Source of the DNA: Gammaproteobacteria bacterium
GTDB taxonomy: Bacteria; Pseudomonadota; Gammaproteobacteria; UBA6429; Thiohalophilaceae
Length of the DNA stretch: 64,000 nt
Direction of reading: 5' to 3'
NCBI GenBank assembly: GCA_029880855.1
Contig: JAOUNS010000016.1
Coordinates: forward strand, 62,001-126,000
Under the pieces are notes generated by a model, which saw nothing but the letters and a program-made list of their open reading frames with translations, was not told where the DNA came from and ran no database searches. Shown here in pieces: positions 48,673-57,822 of this stretch (its first letter is position 1; every line of letters begins with the position of its first letter). Made by a program: the position numbers and the translations under genes.

Positions 48673-49704
48673 TCAGGCTGCCGGGCGGGCTTTGGTCACC
48701 ACCACCCCGGCCATGCGCAGGCACAATTGTAACAATTCGTCCCGGCTTCTGCCTGCGGATAATCCTTTAATCATGCGATCAATTTCGCCTGCCCGCCATA
48801 AAATCCCCTGCCAGCGCAGTAAATTGTGTCGTTGCAGGGCGGCGCGTAACAGGGGTTTGCGTTTATCCCAGACCCGGTGTGAGGCAAGAACCTGTTCCAG
48901 CGGTTCGCCGGCAGCCTGGTCCGCCGCCATGGCGCAAAGTGAACGAATCTGGAAGATCATGGCGCCCAGAATGGCCATCGGCTCCACCCCCTCTCCCAGC
49001 AAACCGAACAGGATACGGCAGGTGCGCCGTGCATCCCCCGCCAGTGCAGCGTCGATCAGGCTGAAGGCATCATAACGGGCGCTGTCAGCCACCGCCGCCA
49101 TCACCTGCGCCACATCCACCTTGCCCGGTCCGTTGAGCAGCAGGAGTTTTTCCATCTCCTGATCGGCGGCGAGCAGGTTTCCTTCCACCCGCTCCGCCAG
49201 CAGCCTGACAGCCTCCGGGGTCGGCTGCAAACCACGCAGTTGCAGTCGTTGCTGGATCCACTGGGGCAAACGGGCCGACTCAACCGGCCAGATAGTGACC
49301 GTTACCCCAACCTTGTCCAGCGCGGTAAACCACTTGCTGCGCTGTTGCGCCGCTTCAAGCTTGCCGCTGATCACCAACAATATGTTGTCGGGGGAGGCTG
49401 ACTCCGCATACGCAATCAGGGCTTTGGCCCCGGCATCACCGGGTTTACCGGTGGGCACGCGCACCTCGATGAGTTTGCGTTCGGCGAACAAGGACATGGC
49501 CCCGGCCGAGGCGGTCAGGTGATCCCAATCAAAGCTGCGGTCTACATGGAAAACCTCCCGTTCCGTTACCCCCTGAGCACGGGCCTGTTCGCGGATAATC
49601 CGGCAGGCCTCTCCTGACTGAAACGGCTCATCCCCACTGACCAGATAGACCGGCGCCAAAGACTGCTGACAGTGTGTTTCAAGTTGTTCATAACGGATTT
49701 TCAT
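48673..49704 (-). CDS. holA: DNA polymerase III delta subunit
   Basis: From the ATG at 49704 the protein is 343 aa, the same as E. coli HolA. It carries [26 protein letters not shown], then the clamp-opening face and a helical C-terminal collar. It opens the beta clamp in the clamp loader. In many gammaproteobacteria holA follows lptE directly; here about 10.4 kb of other genes separates them. Confidence 0.95.
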   Translation of the reverse strand: MKIRYEQLETHCQQSLAPVYLVSGDEPFQSGEACRIIREQARAQGVTEREVFHVDRSFDWDHLTASAGAMSLFAERKLIEVRVPTGKPGDAGAKALIAYAESASPDNILLVISGKLEAAQQRSKWFTALDKVGVTVTIWPVESARLPQWIQQRLQLRGLQPTPEAVRLLAERVEGNLLAADQEMEKLLLLNGPGKVDVAQVMAAVADSARYDAFSLIDAALAGDARRTCRILFGLLGEGVEPMAILGAMIFQIRSLCAMAADQAAGEPLEQVLASHRVWDKRKPLLRAALQRHNLLRWQGILWRAGEIDRMIKGLSAGRSRDELLQLCLRMAGVVVTKARPAA

Positions 49705-49779
49705 GCGGCAACCATAGCAGGGAATGACGATGTATAAAATGGCATTTTCCGGTCTTCTGGTGAAATTCTCCCGGTGTTC

Positions 49780-49785
49780 TACAAT
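49780..49785 (+). promoter_or_regulatory. Candidate -10 box (TACAAT)
   Basis: TACAAT lies 36 bp upstream of the ATG at 49822, with a poor TGGTGA at a 17-bp spacer. It is in the 117-bp divergent gap between holA and the membrane-protein gene. Confidence 0.3.
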
Positions 49786-49821
49786 GACTGAAACATACAA
49801 AACAAACAGGAAGGACCCGCT

Positions 49822-51291
49822 ATGAGCAAGCTAAAGGCCGCCCCAGGTTCCACACTTTTAACCTTTTTTTATTGTTTACCGGCCGCCATCGCGATTGGCC
49901 TGGTGCTCAACAGCTATTTTCACCGCACGGAAAAGGTCGGCTGTTTTATTCAAACCCAGCGAAATACAGTCATCGAGACCTATAAGGCCGTGCACAAGGG
50001 CGATACCCACGCCAAGGCCAGCAGCGCGGAGCTGGCAAAACTCGTGACAGAACACGACGCACTAAGCCACCTGATGAAAGAAAAAGACAAGGATGGGAAA
50101 GATATTACCACCGTATCGGTTCAAACCCGGCAATTGCTGCATTTCTTTATCCGCTACTACAGCGATATGCCGACTTCTACAATAAACAGACTCTGGACCG
50201 ACATCGGGCAAAACAAGAAAGTGGCAACACAACAGTCCGCACAAGACACAAATACCCCTCTGGATAATCATTATCAGTGCACAAATTCCAATGTCCATGT
50301 TGATGCGGATATCAAGCAGGCCATGTTTTCCATCTGGTTAAGCAACTCAAGTGTTCTGGCCATCCTGGCCATCCTGCCTTTCCTGCTGCTCGGCAGTCAT
50401 ATGAATTTTTCCAGTAAAATGGATCTGGACTATGCAACACGGAAAGCCATCGTCAATTACAGCTGGTGGATGAAGTTTCTTATCGGATTCATTCTGGCCT
50501 ATGGCTGGATCTATTTGCTCAATCCACATGGACGGGGTGCAGGTACACTGGAGCAATACCTGATCAGGGTTGACCTTTATCAGGCTGACACTATCCCTAC
50601 ATTACTGAAAAGCGGGATATACCAGCCGATTATTGCAGGTTTTCTCGGTTGGTATCTCTATATGCTGACCTATTTCTTCTCCAAGGTCTTCAGCCATGAT
50701 GTACTGTCCACCAATGTGTATGGATTGATGTTCCAAAAACTGCTGTTTACCTATGGTGTTGCACTTATCCTGCCCTCTTTGCAGAGCACCAACAATCTGG
50801 CAGCAGGGGTCGACACTTCCATTGTTATGGCATTCCTCATTGGCTTTTTCCCCATGTCCGCCTTCAGTATGTTGAAAGACACCGGACTGAAAATGCTCCA
50901 TGGTTCCAAAGGTGAAAAAGGCCAGTTGCAGGAATTGCCCGGCATTGCTCGCTGGCAAATCCTGCGTCTGGAGGAAGAAGGTATCGACAGTATGGGCGCT
51001 TTGGCCGCTTACAAAGACCCGCTCGACCTGGAGATGAAAATACCATCCATGTCCAATCTGGTTGGTTACTGGATCGATATTGCCCGACTCTATACCATTC
51101 TTGGTCAGGAGACCTATCAGGCGACCAGCAAACACTGCAAGACCGCCAGTGAACTGGTGCGACTGGTAGATGGCGATAATCTGGATGATGATTCCAAAAA
51201 AATCAAAGAGGCGCTTGCTGCCGAAGGTGTGGTGAACTTGCCGGAAGTTTCGCGGATTATTAAAGCAACATTTATGAATCAAAGGAAATAA
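49822..51291 (+). CDS. Membrane protein with C-terminal helix-hairpin-helix-like region
   Basis: This 489-aa protein has about six membrane segments: one at residues 11-33, then five between about 164 and 350, with a charged extracytoplasmic-looking region of about 130 aa after the first. The soluble C terminus holds LPGIARWQILRLEEEGIDSMGALA and IPSMSNLVGYWIDIARLYTILG, which resemble tandem helix-hairpin-helix folds as in DUF4332-type proteins. I know no specific family. A good AGGAAGG site precedes the ATG. It is followed after 30 bp by an alkaline phosphatase on the same strand, so the two may be one operon. Confidence 0.7.
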   Translation: MSKLKAAPGSTLLTFFYCLPAAIAIGLVLNSYFHRTEKVGCFIQTQRNTVIETYKAVHKGDTHAKASSAELAKLVTEHDALSHLMKEKDKDGKDITTVSVQTRQLLHFFIRYYSDMPTSTINRLWTDIGQNKKVATQQSAQDTNTPLDNHYQCTNSNVHVDADIKQAMFSIWLSNSSVLAILAILPFLLLGSHMNFSSKMDLDYATRKAIVNYSWWMKFLIGFILAYGWIYLLNPHGRGAGTLEQYLIRVDLYQADTIPTLLKSGIYQPIIAGFLGWYLYMLTYFFSKVFSHDVLSTNVYGLMFQKLLFTYGVALILPSLQSTNNLAAGVDTSIVMAFLIGFFPMSAFSMLKDTGLKMLHGSKGEKGQLQELPGIARWQILRLEEEGIDSMGALAAYKDPLDLEMKIPSMSNLVGYWIDIARLYTILGQETYQATSKHCKTASELVRLVDGDNLDDDSKKIKEALAAEGVVNLPEVSRIIKATFMNQRK

Positions 51292-51321
51292 TTCCGCACA
51301 ACCGCAACAAAGGATCAGGCC

Positions 51322-52791
51322 GTGTACCGACCGGCACAGCCTTGCTATATGACATCATTGAAAAGATATCTTACTGTTGTCTGTTTGTTTCTGATCCTGT
51401 TGCCATGCAGCCTGGGCGTTGCTGCGGCAACACCAACTCCCCCCAGGAATATCATCCTGATGATCAGCGATGGTCTCGGACCTTCCGCCATCACTGCCGC
51501 CCGTGAATACTACGGCAGTTTTGCCCTGGATGAATTTTTCACCGGCACCATCAGGACACACTCCCATGACAGTGCTGTTACTGATTCTGCCGCCGCCGCA
51601 ACCGCACTGGCAACCGGTGTCAGGACTCGAAATCGGGTCATCGGTCTGGCTCCGGACAAAACACCCTTGCGTACAATTATGCAAGAGGCCAAAGCGAGAA
51701 ACATGGCCACCGCGCTGATAGTCACCACACCTGTCACTCATGCCACGCCGGCCGCATTTGTTGCACATGTGCAACATCGCAAACTCATGTATGACGTGGC
51801 GGAACAGGAAGCCAATTCCGGAACTGACCTGTTACTTGGGGGCGGGACGATGGACTGGCTGCCTGCAACGAAAGGTGGTTGCCGGCCGGATAAGCAGGAT
51901 CTGTTAAGCATGCTCAAGCAACGCGGCTATCACACAGCGACGTATCAAAACAACACTCTGCAGATACCCGCACTGCCTGCTATCGGCCTGTTCAGTCGAG
52001 ACAATATGGATTATGTCATTGACCGTCGTGCGGACAGTGGTCCCGGCCTGGCGGAAATGACCAGGCAGGCATTGGTGCAGTTGGCCAAACATCAACAAGG
52101 CTTTATCCTGATGGTAGAAGGAAGTCGCATTGATCATGCCGCCCATGACAATGATGCCGCCGCCATGCTGGAAGAGATCAGGGCCTATGATGAAACCGCT
52201 CGTGTGGTGCTGGATTTTGCAAAACGTGACGGCGCAACGCTGGTTATCTCGGTATCCGATCATGAGACCGGCGGGATGTCTATCGGTCGGGACAGAGACA
52301 ACAAGAGCTACTATGCGTGGCGACCGGAAGTGCTGCGTAAAGTCCGCGCTTCATCCACCGCCATTGCCAAATTGATCATCGCAGGAGCCGATCCGGTCTC
52401 AACAGTACTCAAATATACCGGCTTGCCGGGATTAACGGTACAAGAACAACAGGAACTAGTGCAACTGAGTCACGCCGCACGAGAGACATACAAACAATCC
52501 AGCGGTTGCAGCAGCAGATGGCAAGCGGGTGAACTGCAGGAGAAATTAAAAAAACCCTGGAAAGTATCCGCCGTCAAACAGTTGCGCTACTGGATCAGCG
52601 AGAAGGTCAGTCAACATGCACTGGTCGGCTGGACTACCCACGGTCATACCGGCACCGATATCAATCTGTATGCCTACGGCCCCGGTTATGAAAACTTTCG
52701 CGGCAACTTCCCTATTACTTATATCGCCAAGGCTGTTGCCGAATTGATGGATTTCAAGCGAATCAGCGCACAAATCCGCAAGTATCAGTAA
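51322..52791 (+). CDS. Alkaline phosphatase (PhoA family)
   Basis: This secreted metallophosphatase has a hydrophobic signal (TVVCLFLILLPCSLGVAAA) and complete active-site motifs: ILMISDGLGP (first Asp), VTDSAAAATAL with the nucleophile Ser, VTHATPAAF, VEGSRIDHAAHDND, VSDHETGGMS, and TTHGHTGTD near the C terminus. It hydrolyses phosphomonoesters in the periplasm using two Zn2+ and one Mg2+. The GTG at 51322 has AAAGGA eight bases upstream; the ATG at 51349 has no ribosome site. No pho box is evident. Confidence 0.93.
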   Translation: MYRPAQPCYMTSLKRYLTVVCLFLILLPCSLGVAAATPTPPRNIILMISDGLGPSAITAAREYYGSFALDEFFTGTIRTHSHDSAVTDSAAAATALATGVRTRNRVIGLAPDKTPLRTIMQEAKARNMATALIVTTPVTHATPAAFVAHVQHRKLMYDVAEQEANSGTDLLLGGGTMDWLPATKGGCRPDKQDLLSMLKQRGYHTATYQNNTLQIPALPAIGLFSRDNMDYVIDRRADSGPGLAEMTRQALVQLAKHQQGFILMVEGSRIDHAAHDNDAAAMLEEIRAYDETARVVLDFAKRDGATLVISVSDHETGGMSIGRDRDNKSYYAWRPEVLRKVRASSTAIAKLIIAGADPVSTVLKYTGLPGLTVQEQQELVQLSHAARETYKQSSGCSSRWQAGELQEKLKKPWKVSAVKQLRYWISEKVSQHALVGWTTHGHTGTDINLYAYGPGYENFRGNFPITYIAKAVAELMDFKRISAQIRKYQ

Positions 52792-52819
52792 CCATACCGA
52801 TCACACAGGACGGTTAGCT

Positions 52820-54040
52820 TCAACTGTCATGTATCAGGCTGTTCTCAAATTTCCCGATAATCTCGCTGATCCAGTCGTTCTCCGGCTCAGTCCGGCCGGT
52901 ACTCGCCGCATCAAACGGTAACAAAATCTCAATTGAGCGACAGGACTGTTTGTCACGGTCCAGCATGACCCGACCACCATGATGGTAACAGATCAGAAAT
53001 GCAGCCAGCATGGTCTTTTGAAAAACCAGTGCGCTTTTAATTTTTTCGGCAGGGCCGGCCACTGTACCGCACGGGACAATTTTTAACATTATCTTGACTC
53101 CCTGACAGCCTACATTTTCCAGATAGCCGTTTTCCGTACTCAACGAAACCAGCATGCCGGGACTCATACAAGGTTTCGTGGAGACCAAAAAAAGCTGAAA
53201 CATCCGCGCCAGCAATATTTTATTGCCTTTGACCAAGGTGTCGGAATCACTCATGCGCCAGACAATATCGGTTTTGCCATTGGACAAAGCAGCAAACTGA
53301 TCACGCAGACAGAGATTCACATCCACAGAGTCTGTAAAATCACTTTCGTCTGAGTCAACTTGCGTCATCTCTGCCAGATAATGAAACAGATTGTGCGCGG
53401 AGTTAATATCTTCTGCGAACTGTTCAAAAACATTAACCGAATCTTGTTGTGTATTACCGAGAGCTGAAAAATCCAGATGCAGGTCGGAAAGCCGGCTTAA
53501 ATATTCGTAAACCGCTTTCACCGGAAATCTTAGGTGCCGGAATCCGCAAGACATCACCATCAAATCACGCAACCCGTTTAATGCACGGGTATGTTGCCAG
53601 ACAGTTAATTTTTCATTTACCAACTTGTTTCTTTCGTACTGCACAACGAAATATGACATGGCCTGCAACAATTCGGCCCGCAGTACTTGTAAATCCCACG
53701 GCTTGGTAATATAGCGAAAAATCTCGCCCCGGTTGACGGCGGCAACAGCATCATCCAGATCGGAATAGGCGGTGGTCAATATTCGGGTAACCAGTGGATA
53801 GTGTTCCTTGACATGATTAAGCAACACGACGCCGTTTTTGTCAGGCATACGTTGATCTGTAATCACGACACCAATGCGGTCTGCGTTTCTTTCCAGCACA
53901 ACAATGGCCTCTTCAACACTGGAGGCGGTCAGAATACTGATGTCACCGGAAAAGGCCCGGGCAAAATATTTTAACGCTTTTTCTTCATCGTCAACAAAGA
54001 GAACGGAAAACGGACTGTCATTCCAGGTCGGAGAGGGCAT
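52820..54040 (-). CDS. phcQ: PhcQ-like response regulator with degenerate kinase-type C terminus
   Basis: This 406-aa protein has a full receiver domain: acidic pair in LFVDDEEK, phosphoacceptor Asp62 in ITDQRMPD, Thr in LTTAYSD and Lys in ITKPWD. The rest is shaped like a histidine kinase but looks dead. Where the neighbouring PhcR-like protein has GHELR, this one has FRHLR, which places Arg at the phospho-His position. There is also no N-box Asn and no DxGxG. It is the fourth gene of the operon, 24 bp after the PhcR-like gene. In Ralstonia, PhcQ is the regulator most responsible for quorum-controlled genes; that role here is inferred from order and domain make-up. Confidence 0.75.
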   Translation of the reverse strand: MPSPTWNDSPFSVLFVDDEEKALKYFARAFSGDISILTASSVEEAIVVLERNADRIGVVITDQRMPDKNGVVLLNHVKEHYPLVTRILTTAYSDLDDAVAAVNRGEIFRYITKPWDLQVLRAELLQAMSYFVVQYERNKLVNEKLTVWQHTRALNGLRDLMVMSCGFRHLRFPVKAVYEYLSRLSDLHLDFSALGNTQQDSVNVFEQFAEDINSAHNLFHYLAEMTQVDSDESDFTDSVDVNLCLRDQFAALSNGKTDIVWRMSDSDTLVKGNKILLARMFQLFLVSTKPCMSPGMLVSLSTENGYLENVGCQGVKIMLKIVPCGTVAGPAEKIKSALVFQKTMLAAFLICYHHGGRVMLDRDKQSCRSIEILLPFDAASTGRTEPENDWISEIIGKFENSLIHDS

Positions 54041-54064
54041 ACTTTACAGGCTTACCGGGTGTCA

Positions 54065-55231
54065 TCAATTTACAGAATAAGTATTGAGCAAGGGGAACCT
54101 CAATTCAAATTCGGTGTAGTCATTTTTTTTGGATTGGCAAACAATATCACCACCTATACTCTGCATTGCGCGATGGCAAAAAGCAAGCCCCAGCCCGGCA
54201 TTCGTATAACTGGTCTTGGATGAAAAGAAATCATCAAAAATATAGGGGATATCTTCTGCTGCAATGCCCCCGCCGGTATCGCGAAATACCAGCTTGTTAT
54301 AATCAGCAGCTTTTTCCAGTCGTATTGAAATATCACCTTTACCCAATTGATTAATGGCATACAATGAATTGTTTATAAGGTTAAAAAGAACATGCTGTAT
54401 CAGTTGCACCGTACCATAAAAGCTGAATTCCTCAGTTAACTCACATTGAACCAGACTGCGCTGAGCATGATTGAAGGGATAGCTGTTCAACGTACCGTGG
54501 ACAACTGTAACAATAGAATTGATATCCGCCAAAAAGGCCTGATTATTGTTCTCCGCCGCATTCATCAGCAACATATCAATAATGGCATTGCTTCTGTTCA
54601 CTTCCTGACTGATATCATGCACAGTGTGTTTCAGATCATCAATTTTGTCCCGACCGATATACGGAATTTTGTCTGACTTGTCATAGACAGATAATAAAGC
54701 GGGTAGTGAATTATCTACAGTCCATGACACTGCACCGATTTTCAGAAGCGAAACTCGCAGCTCGTGCCCGATACTGCAGGCCAGTGTCAACATGGATTTT
54801 TTTCTTTCATTGACCAGATCGCGAATTTTTCTTTCTTTAACAAACAGTTTCATGGCGCTGTCGATCGTCTCAGCCAGATGATCAAGATTCCATGGTTTGT
54901 TGATATAACGGTATATACCGACATCGTTGACCGCATTAATCGTGTCCTGTAAATCAGAGTACGCGGTGGTCAGCATACGAATGGCATGCGGGTGAATTTT
55001 TCGTGCCTTTTGCAAAAACCGAACACCCGAGTCTTCCGGCATTCTTTGATCTGAAATTAAAACTGCAATATTTTCACTCTGATCTATCAGGATCTTTTCC
55101 GCCGCACTGACCGAGGTAGTGGTGATTACTCTGAAATCCTTTGATATTGCGCGATCAAAGTACTTCAATGACTTTTCTTCATCATCGACATATAACACGC
55201 TGAGTCTGGACTTATCACCGGCAGAGTTCAT
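54065..55231 (-). CDS. phcR: PhcR-like response regulator-histidine kinase
   Basis: This 388-aa protein has an N-terminal receiver (DD at 16-17, Asp61, Thr88, Lys112) followed by an apparently active kinase. The kinase shows the H-box SIGHELR with His156, an N-box FNLINNSLYAI, FRDTGGGI and GLGLAFC. Receiver-first kinases of this type are the layout of Ralstonia PhcR. Its ATG overlaps the sensor-kinase stop (ATGA) with GAGGGGG upstream, so translation is coupled. Receiver sequence is closely related to the next gene's, indicating duplication. Confidence 0.8.
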   Translation of the reverse strand: MNSAGDKSRLSVLYVDDEEKSLKYFDRAISKDFRVITTTSVSAAEKILIDQSENIAVLISDQRMPEDSGVRFLQKARKIHPHAIRMLTTAYSDLQDTINAVNDVGIYRYINKPWNLDHLAETIDSAMKLFVKERKIRDLVNERKKSMLTLACSIGHELRVSLLKIGAVSWTVDNSLPALLSVYDKSDKIPYIGRDKIDDLKHTVHDISQEVNRSNAIIDMLLMNAAENNNQAFLADINSIVTVVHGTLNSYPFNHAQRSLVQCELTEEFSFYGTVQLIQHVLFNLINNSLYAINQLGKGDISIRLEKAADYNKLVFRDTGGGIAAEDIPYIFDDFFSSKTSYTNAGLGLAFCHRAMQSIGGDIVCQSKKNDYTEFELRFPLLNTYSVN

Positions 55232-57822
55232 ACTGCCCCCTCTTGAACATGTCTATTATCTTCAGCCAGAGGCAGATCGAATGTAAATTCTGTCCACTCG
55301 CCTTCACTGCTTTTAACGACAAGTTCACCATCGTAATTTTTTATGAGTGTATGACACACGCTCAATCCAAGCCCCATACCCATACCAACTTCGCTGTCAG
55401 TGTAAAAAGGCTCAAAAATATGTTCCATAACTTTCTTGCTCATACCACAGCCATTATCCCGTACACTTACGCTCAATCTTTTTTCTGATATACCGCTTTT
55501 GATTTCAATACACCCTTCCCGCTTGCCGCCTGTCTTGTTAATGGCATTAACTGCGTTTAATAACAGGTTAACCAGGACCTGTACTACATGTGTATCAGAA
55601 CCTCTGACAACTGTGTCCGGCACAAGTTGCAGTTTGACACTGATATTGTTAATTTCATGTGATGTAAAGCGTATTGCGCTGTTGACTGCATCCTCGAACT
55701 CAAATGTTTTATTACCCCCGCCATGATCAGGATAGGCGAAGACATGCAACTCCGTCACGATAGACTTTATACGTTGCATCCCTTCGTGGATATCCTGCAC
55801 CGCTTCATTCAAAAACTCATCGTTCTTTACTGCCGGTTCTGCCATTGCCAATTGCAGTGCCGTCATGCTGTAATTAAGCGGGTTATTTATCTCATGCAAC
55901 AACCCGGCAGAGAGTGTTCCCAAGGCGTTAAACTTTTCACTCTGTATCAAGCGACTCTGTGTCGTCTTCAACTCCATCAGCGTATTCTTTAAGTCGATAT
56001 TTCTGGTTTGCAGGTCTTGTTGCAATGCCGCTGTCTTTAACAAATTACTGATCCTGACTTTTAGTTCAAGACTGCTGAAAGGTTTGGTAAGAAAGTCATC
56101 TGCGCCGTTTTTCAGTGCATTGAGTTTTGATGCTTCATCAACCCGCGCTGTCAACAGCACAATCTTGACCTGACTTGTCGCACTGTTTTCCTTAAGCAAT
56201 CTGCATACATCCAGCCCGCTCATTTCAGGCATCATCATATCAAGTATCACTAAATCAGGTAAATAATTTCTGGCCATTTCCAGTCCCTGCCTGCCATCAA
56301 CAGCCTGTAAAATCTGGTAGTCGGGCGCCAACATATTCACCAGATATTGCCGCATGTCAGTTTCATCATCGACAATCAGAATGACCGGCTGAACTTTTTT
56401 TTCTGCCGCTCCCTGCTCAATATTGGTGTCCGACACAGTCGTTTCGTCACTGTCCTTGTCAGTAATCGTTCTGGCTGCCGCGGGGGCGGATGTATGAGGT
56501 TGTTGTAATAATACCTGAGCAGGTTTCTCAATCGATACAGGAAACTCGATCGTGACGATGGTCCCCTGTTGTGGTTCGCTTGCTATGGCAACCCGTCCTG
56601 CTTGTCTCTCGGTCAGTTCTTTTACCAGTGACAACCCCAGGCCGGTACCCTGATATTTGCGTGTCGCCGAGCTATCGACCTGATGAAACCGATCAAATAC
56701 AAATGGCAAATCTTCCTTGTCGATACCGATACCGGTATCACACACTTTGATAACAACTTTCTCATCTGTGCGATAACCGTTTACAGTGACTTTACCGCCT
56801 CGACCGGTAAACTTGATTGCATTCACAATCAGATTAAGAAATATTTTCTCCATCGCGGCCTGATCGCCGTTGACAACCAGTTTTTTATCACTGAAATTAC
56901 CCACCAGAGTACTGCCAAATTGTCTGGCCAGATATGCCGATGAGTCGAGTAATCCATTGAGTAATTCAGTCAGATTTAATGGTTTTTTCTCCAGCTTGAA
57001 TTTTCCCTCCTCCAGTTTTATAACATCAAGCAAATCATTGACCAGTGACAGCAATCGTTGAGCATTAACCGCGACCACCTGTAATGTTTTGAGCAAGGTT
57101 GACGGTAACTCTTCCTTGTTATTCAGAATATCCGTAATTGGCGCCAGAATTAACGTTAATGGCGTTCTTAGCTCATGACTGATGTTGGCGAAAAAGCGGG
57201 ATTTAATCCTGTCCAGTTCTGTCAATTCCTTGTTTTGAAAACCAAGATTGTAACTTGACGTAAATTCAGAAAATCTGCGTTTGGCGTTAAAATAGATCGC
57301 GGTAACACTGATGATACTGGTCAAAACCAAAAAATAGAGGTTGTTATAAAAGGAGGAAAAATCCATTTTGGTTTTGCTGTGCGAAAAACAGGCGATTAAG
57401 TACAAACCGATGGTTATACCGCAGAAAACCAATCCTTCATTAAATGACAATGGCAGAATAATTCCGACGGCAAGAATAACCAGGGTCAAACCCGCGTAAT
57501 AGGACGAATTCGCCCCCTCTGACAGGTATATCATCAGGCACATGGTGATTTGTATTACGATTACCCAGGAATAAGTGATGAGATGAATATATTTTTTTGC
57601 CTGTGGTAAATAGTAGGTAATCAGCGCAATCCCCAGAATCACATCACACAAAATACGCAACAAAAAAAACCGTTGGAAGTATTCCGGATAAATCACGATA
57701 TCCAGTGTAATACCTGCCGGTACCAGCGCCAGTGCCAGAATGCAACCCACTTTGGCAAACCGGGCCTGATGTTCACGGACCGATTTATTGTAGGCAATCT
57801 GTATATCAGTGGAATTCGACAT
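55228..57822 (-). CDS. phcS: PhcS-like membrane hybrid histidine kinase (kinase-receiver-kinase)
   Basis: This 864-aa protein starts with about six membrane helices (residues 20-185) and no large periplasmic domain, suiting a hydrophobic ligand. Kinase 1 follows with ISHELRTPLTLIL, FLNLIVNAIKF, VCDTGIGI and GTGLGLSLV. Next comes a receiver (LIVDDETDM, VILDMMMPEMSG, LTAR, LTKPF) and then kinase 2 with LLHEINNPLNYSM, LVNLLLNAVNAI, VRDNGCGM and GLGLSVCHTL. Both kinases and the receiver look intact. As I recall it, Ralstonia PhcS has only the membrane part and one kinase. The start shares one base with the methyltransferase stop. Confidence 0.8.
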   Translation of the reverse strand: MSNSTDIQIAYNKSVREHQARFAKVGCILALALVPAGITLDIVIYPEYFQRFFLLRILCDVILGIALITYYLPQAKKYIHLITYSWVIVIQITMCLMIYLSEGANSSYYAGLTLVILAVGIILPLSFNEGLVFCGITIGLYLIACFSHSKTKMDFSSFYNNLYFLVLTSIISVTAIYFNAKRRFSEFTSSYNLGFQNKELTELDRIKSRFFANISHELRTPLTLILAPITDILNNKEELPSTLLKTLQVVAVNAQRLLSLVNDLLDVIKLEEGKFKLEKKPLNLTELLNGLLDSSAYLARQFGSTLVGNFSDKKLVVNGDQAAMEKIFLNLIVNAIKFTGRGGKVTVNGYRTDEKVVIKVCDTGIGIDKEDLPFVFDRFHQVDSSATRKYQGTGLGLSLVKELTERQAGRVAIASEPQQGTIVTIEFPVSIEKPAQVLLQQPHTSAPAAARTITDKDSDETTVSDTNIEQGAAEKKVQPVILIVDDETDMRQYLVNMLAPDYQILQAVDGRQGLEMARNYLPDLVILDMMMPEMSGLDVCRLLKENSATSQVKIVLLTARVDEASKLNALKNGADDFLTKPFSSLELKVRISNLLKTAALQQDLQTRNIDLKNTLMELKTTQSRLIQSEKFNALGTLSAGLLHEINNPLNYSMTALQLAMAEPAVKNDEFLNEAVQDIHEGMQRIKSIVTELHVFAYPDHGGGNKTFEFEDAVNSAIRFTSHEINNISVKLQLVPDTVVRGSDTHVVQVLVNLLLNAVNAINKTGGKREGCIEIKSGISEKRLSVSVRDNGCGMSKKVMEHIFEPFYTDSEVGMGMGLGLSVCHTLIKNYDGELVVKSSEGEWTEFTFDLPLAEDNRHVQEGAV

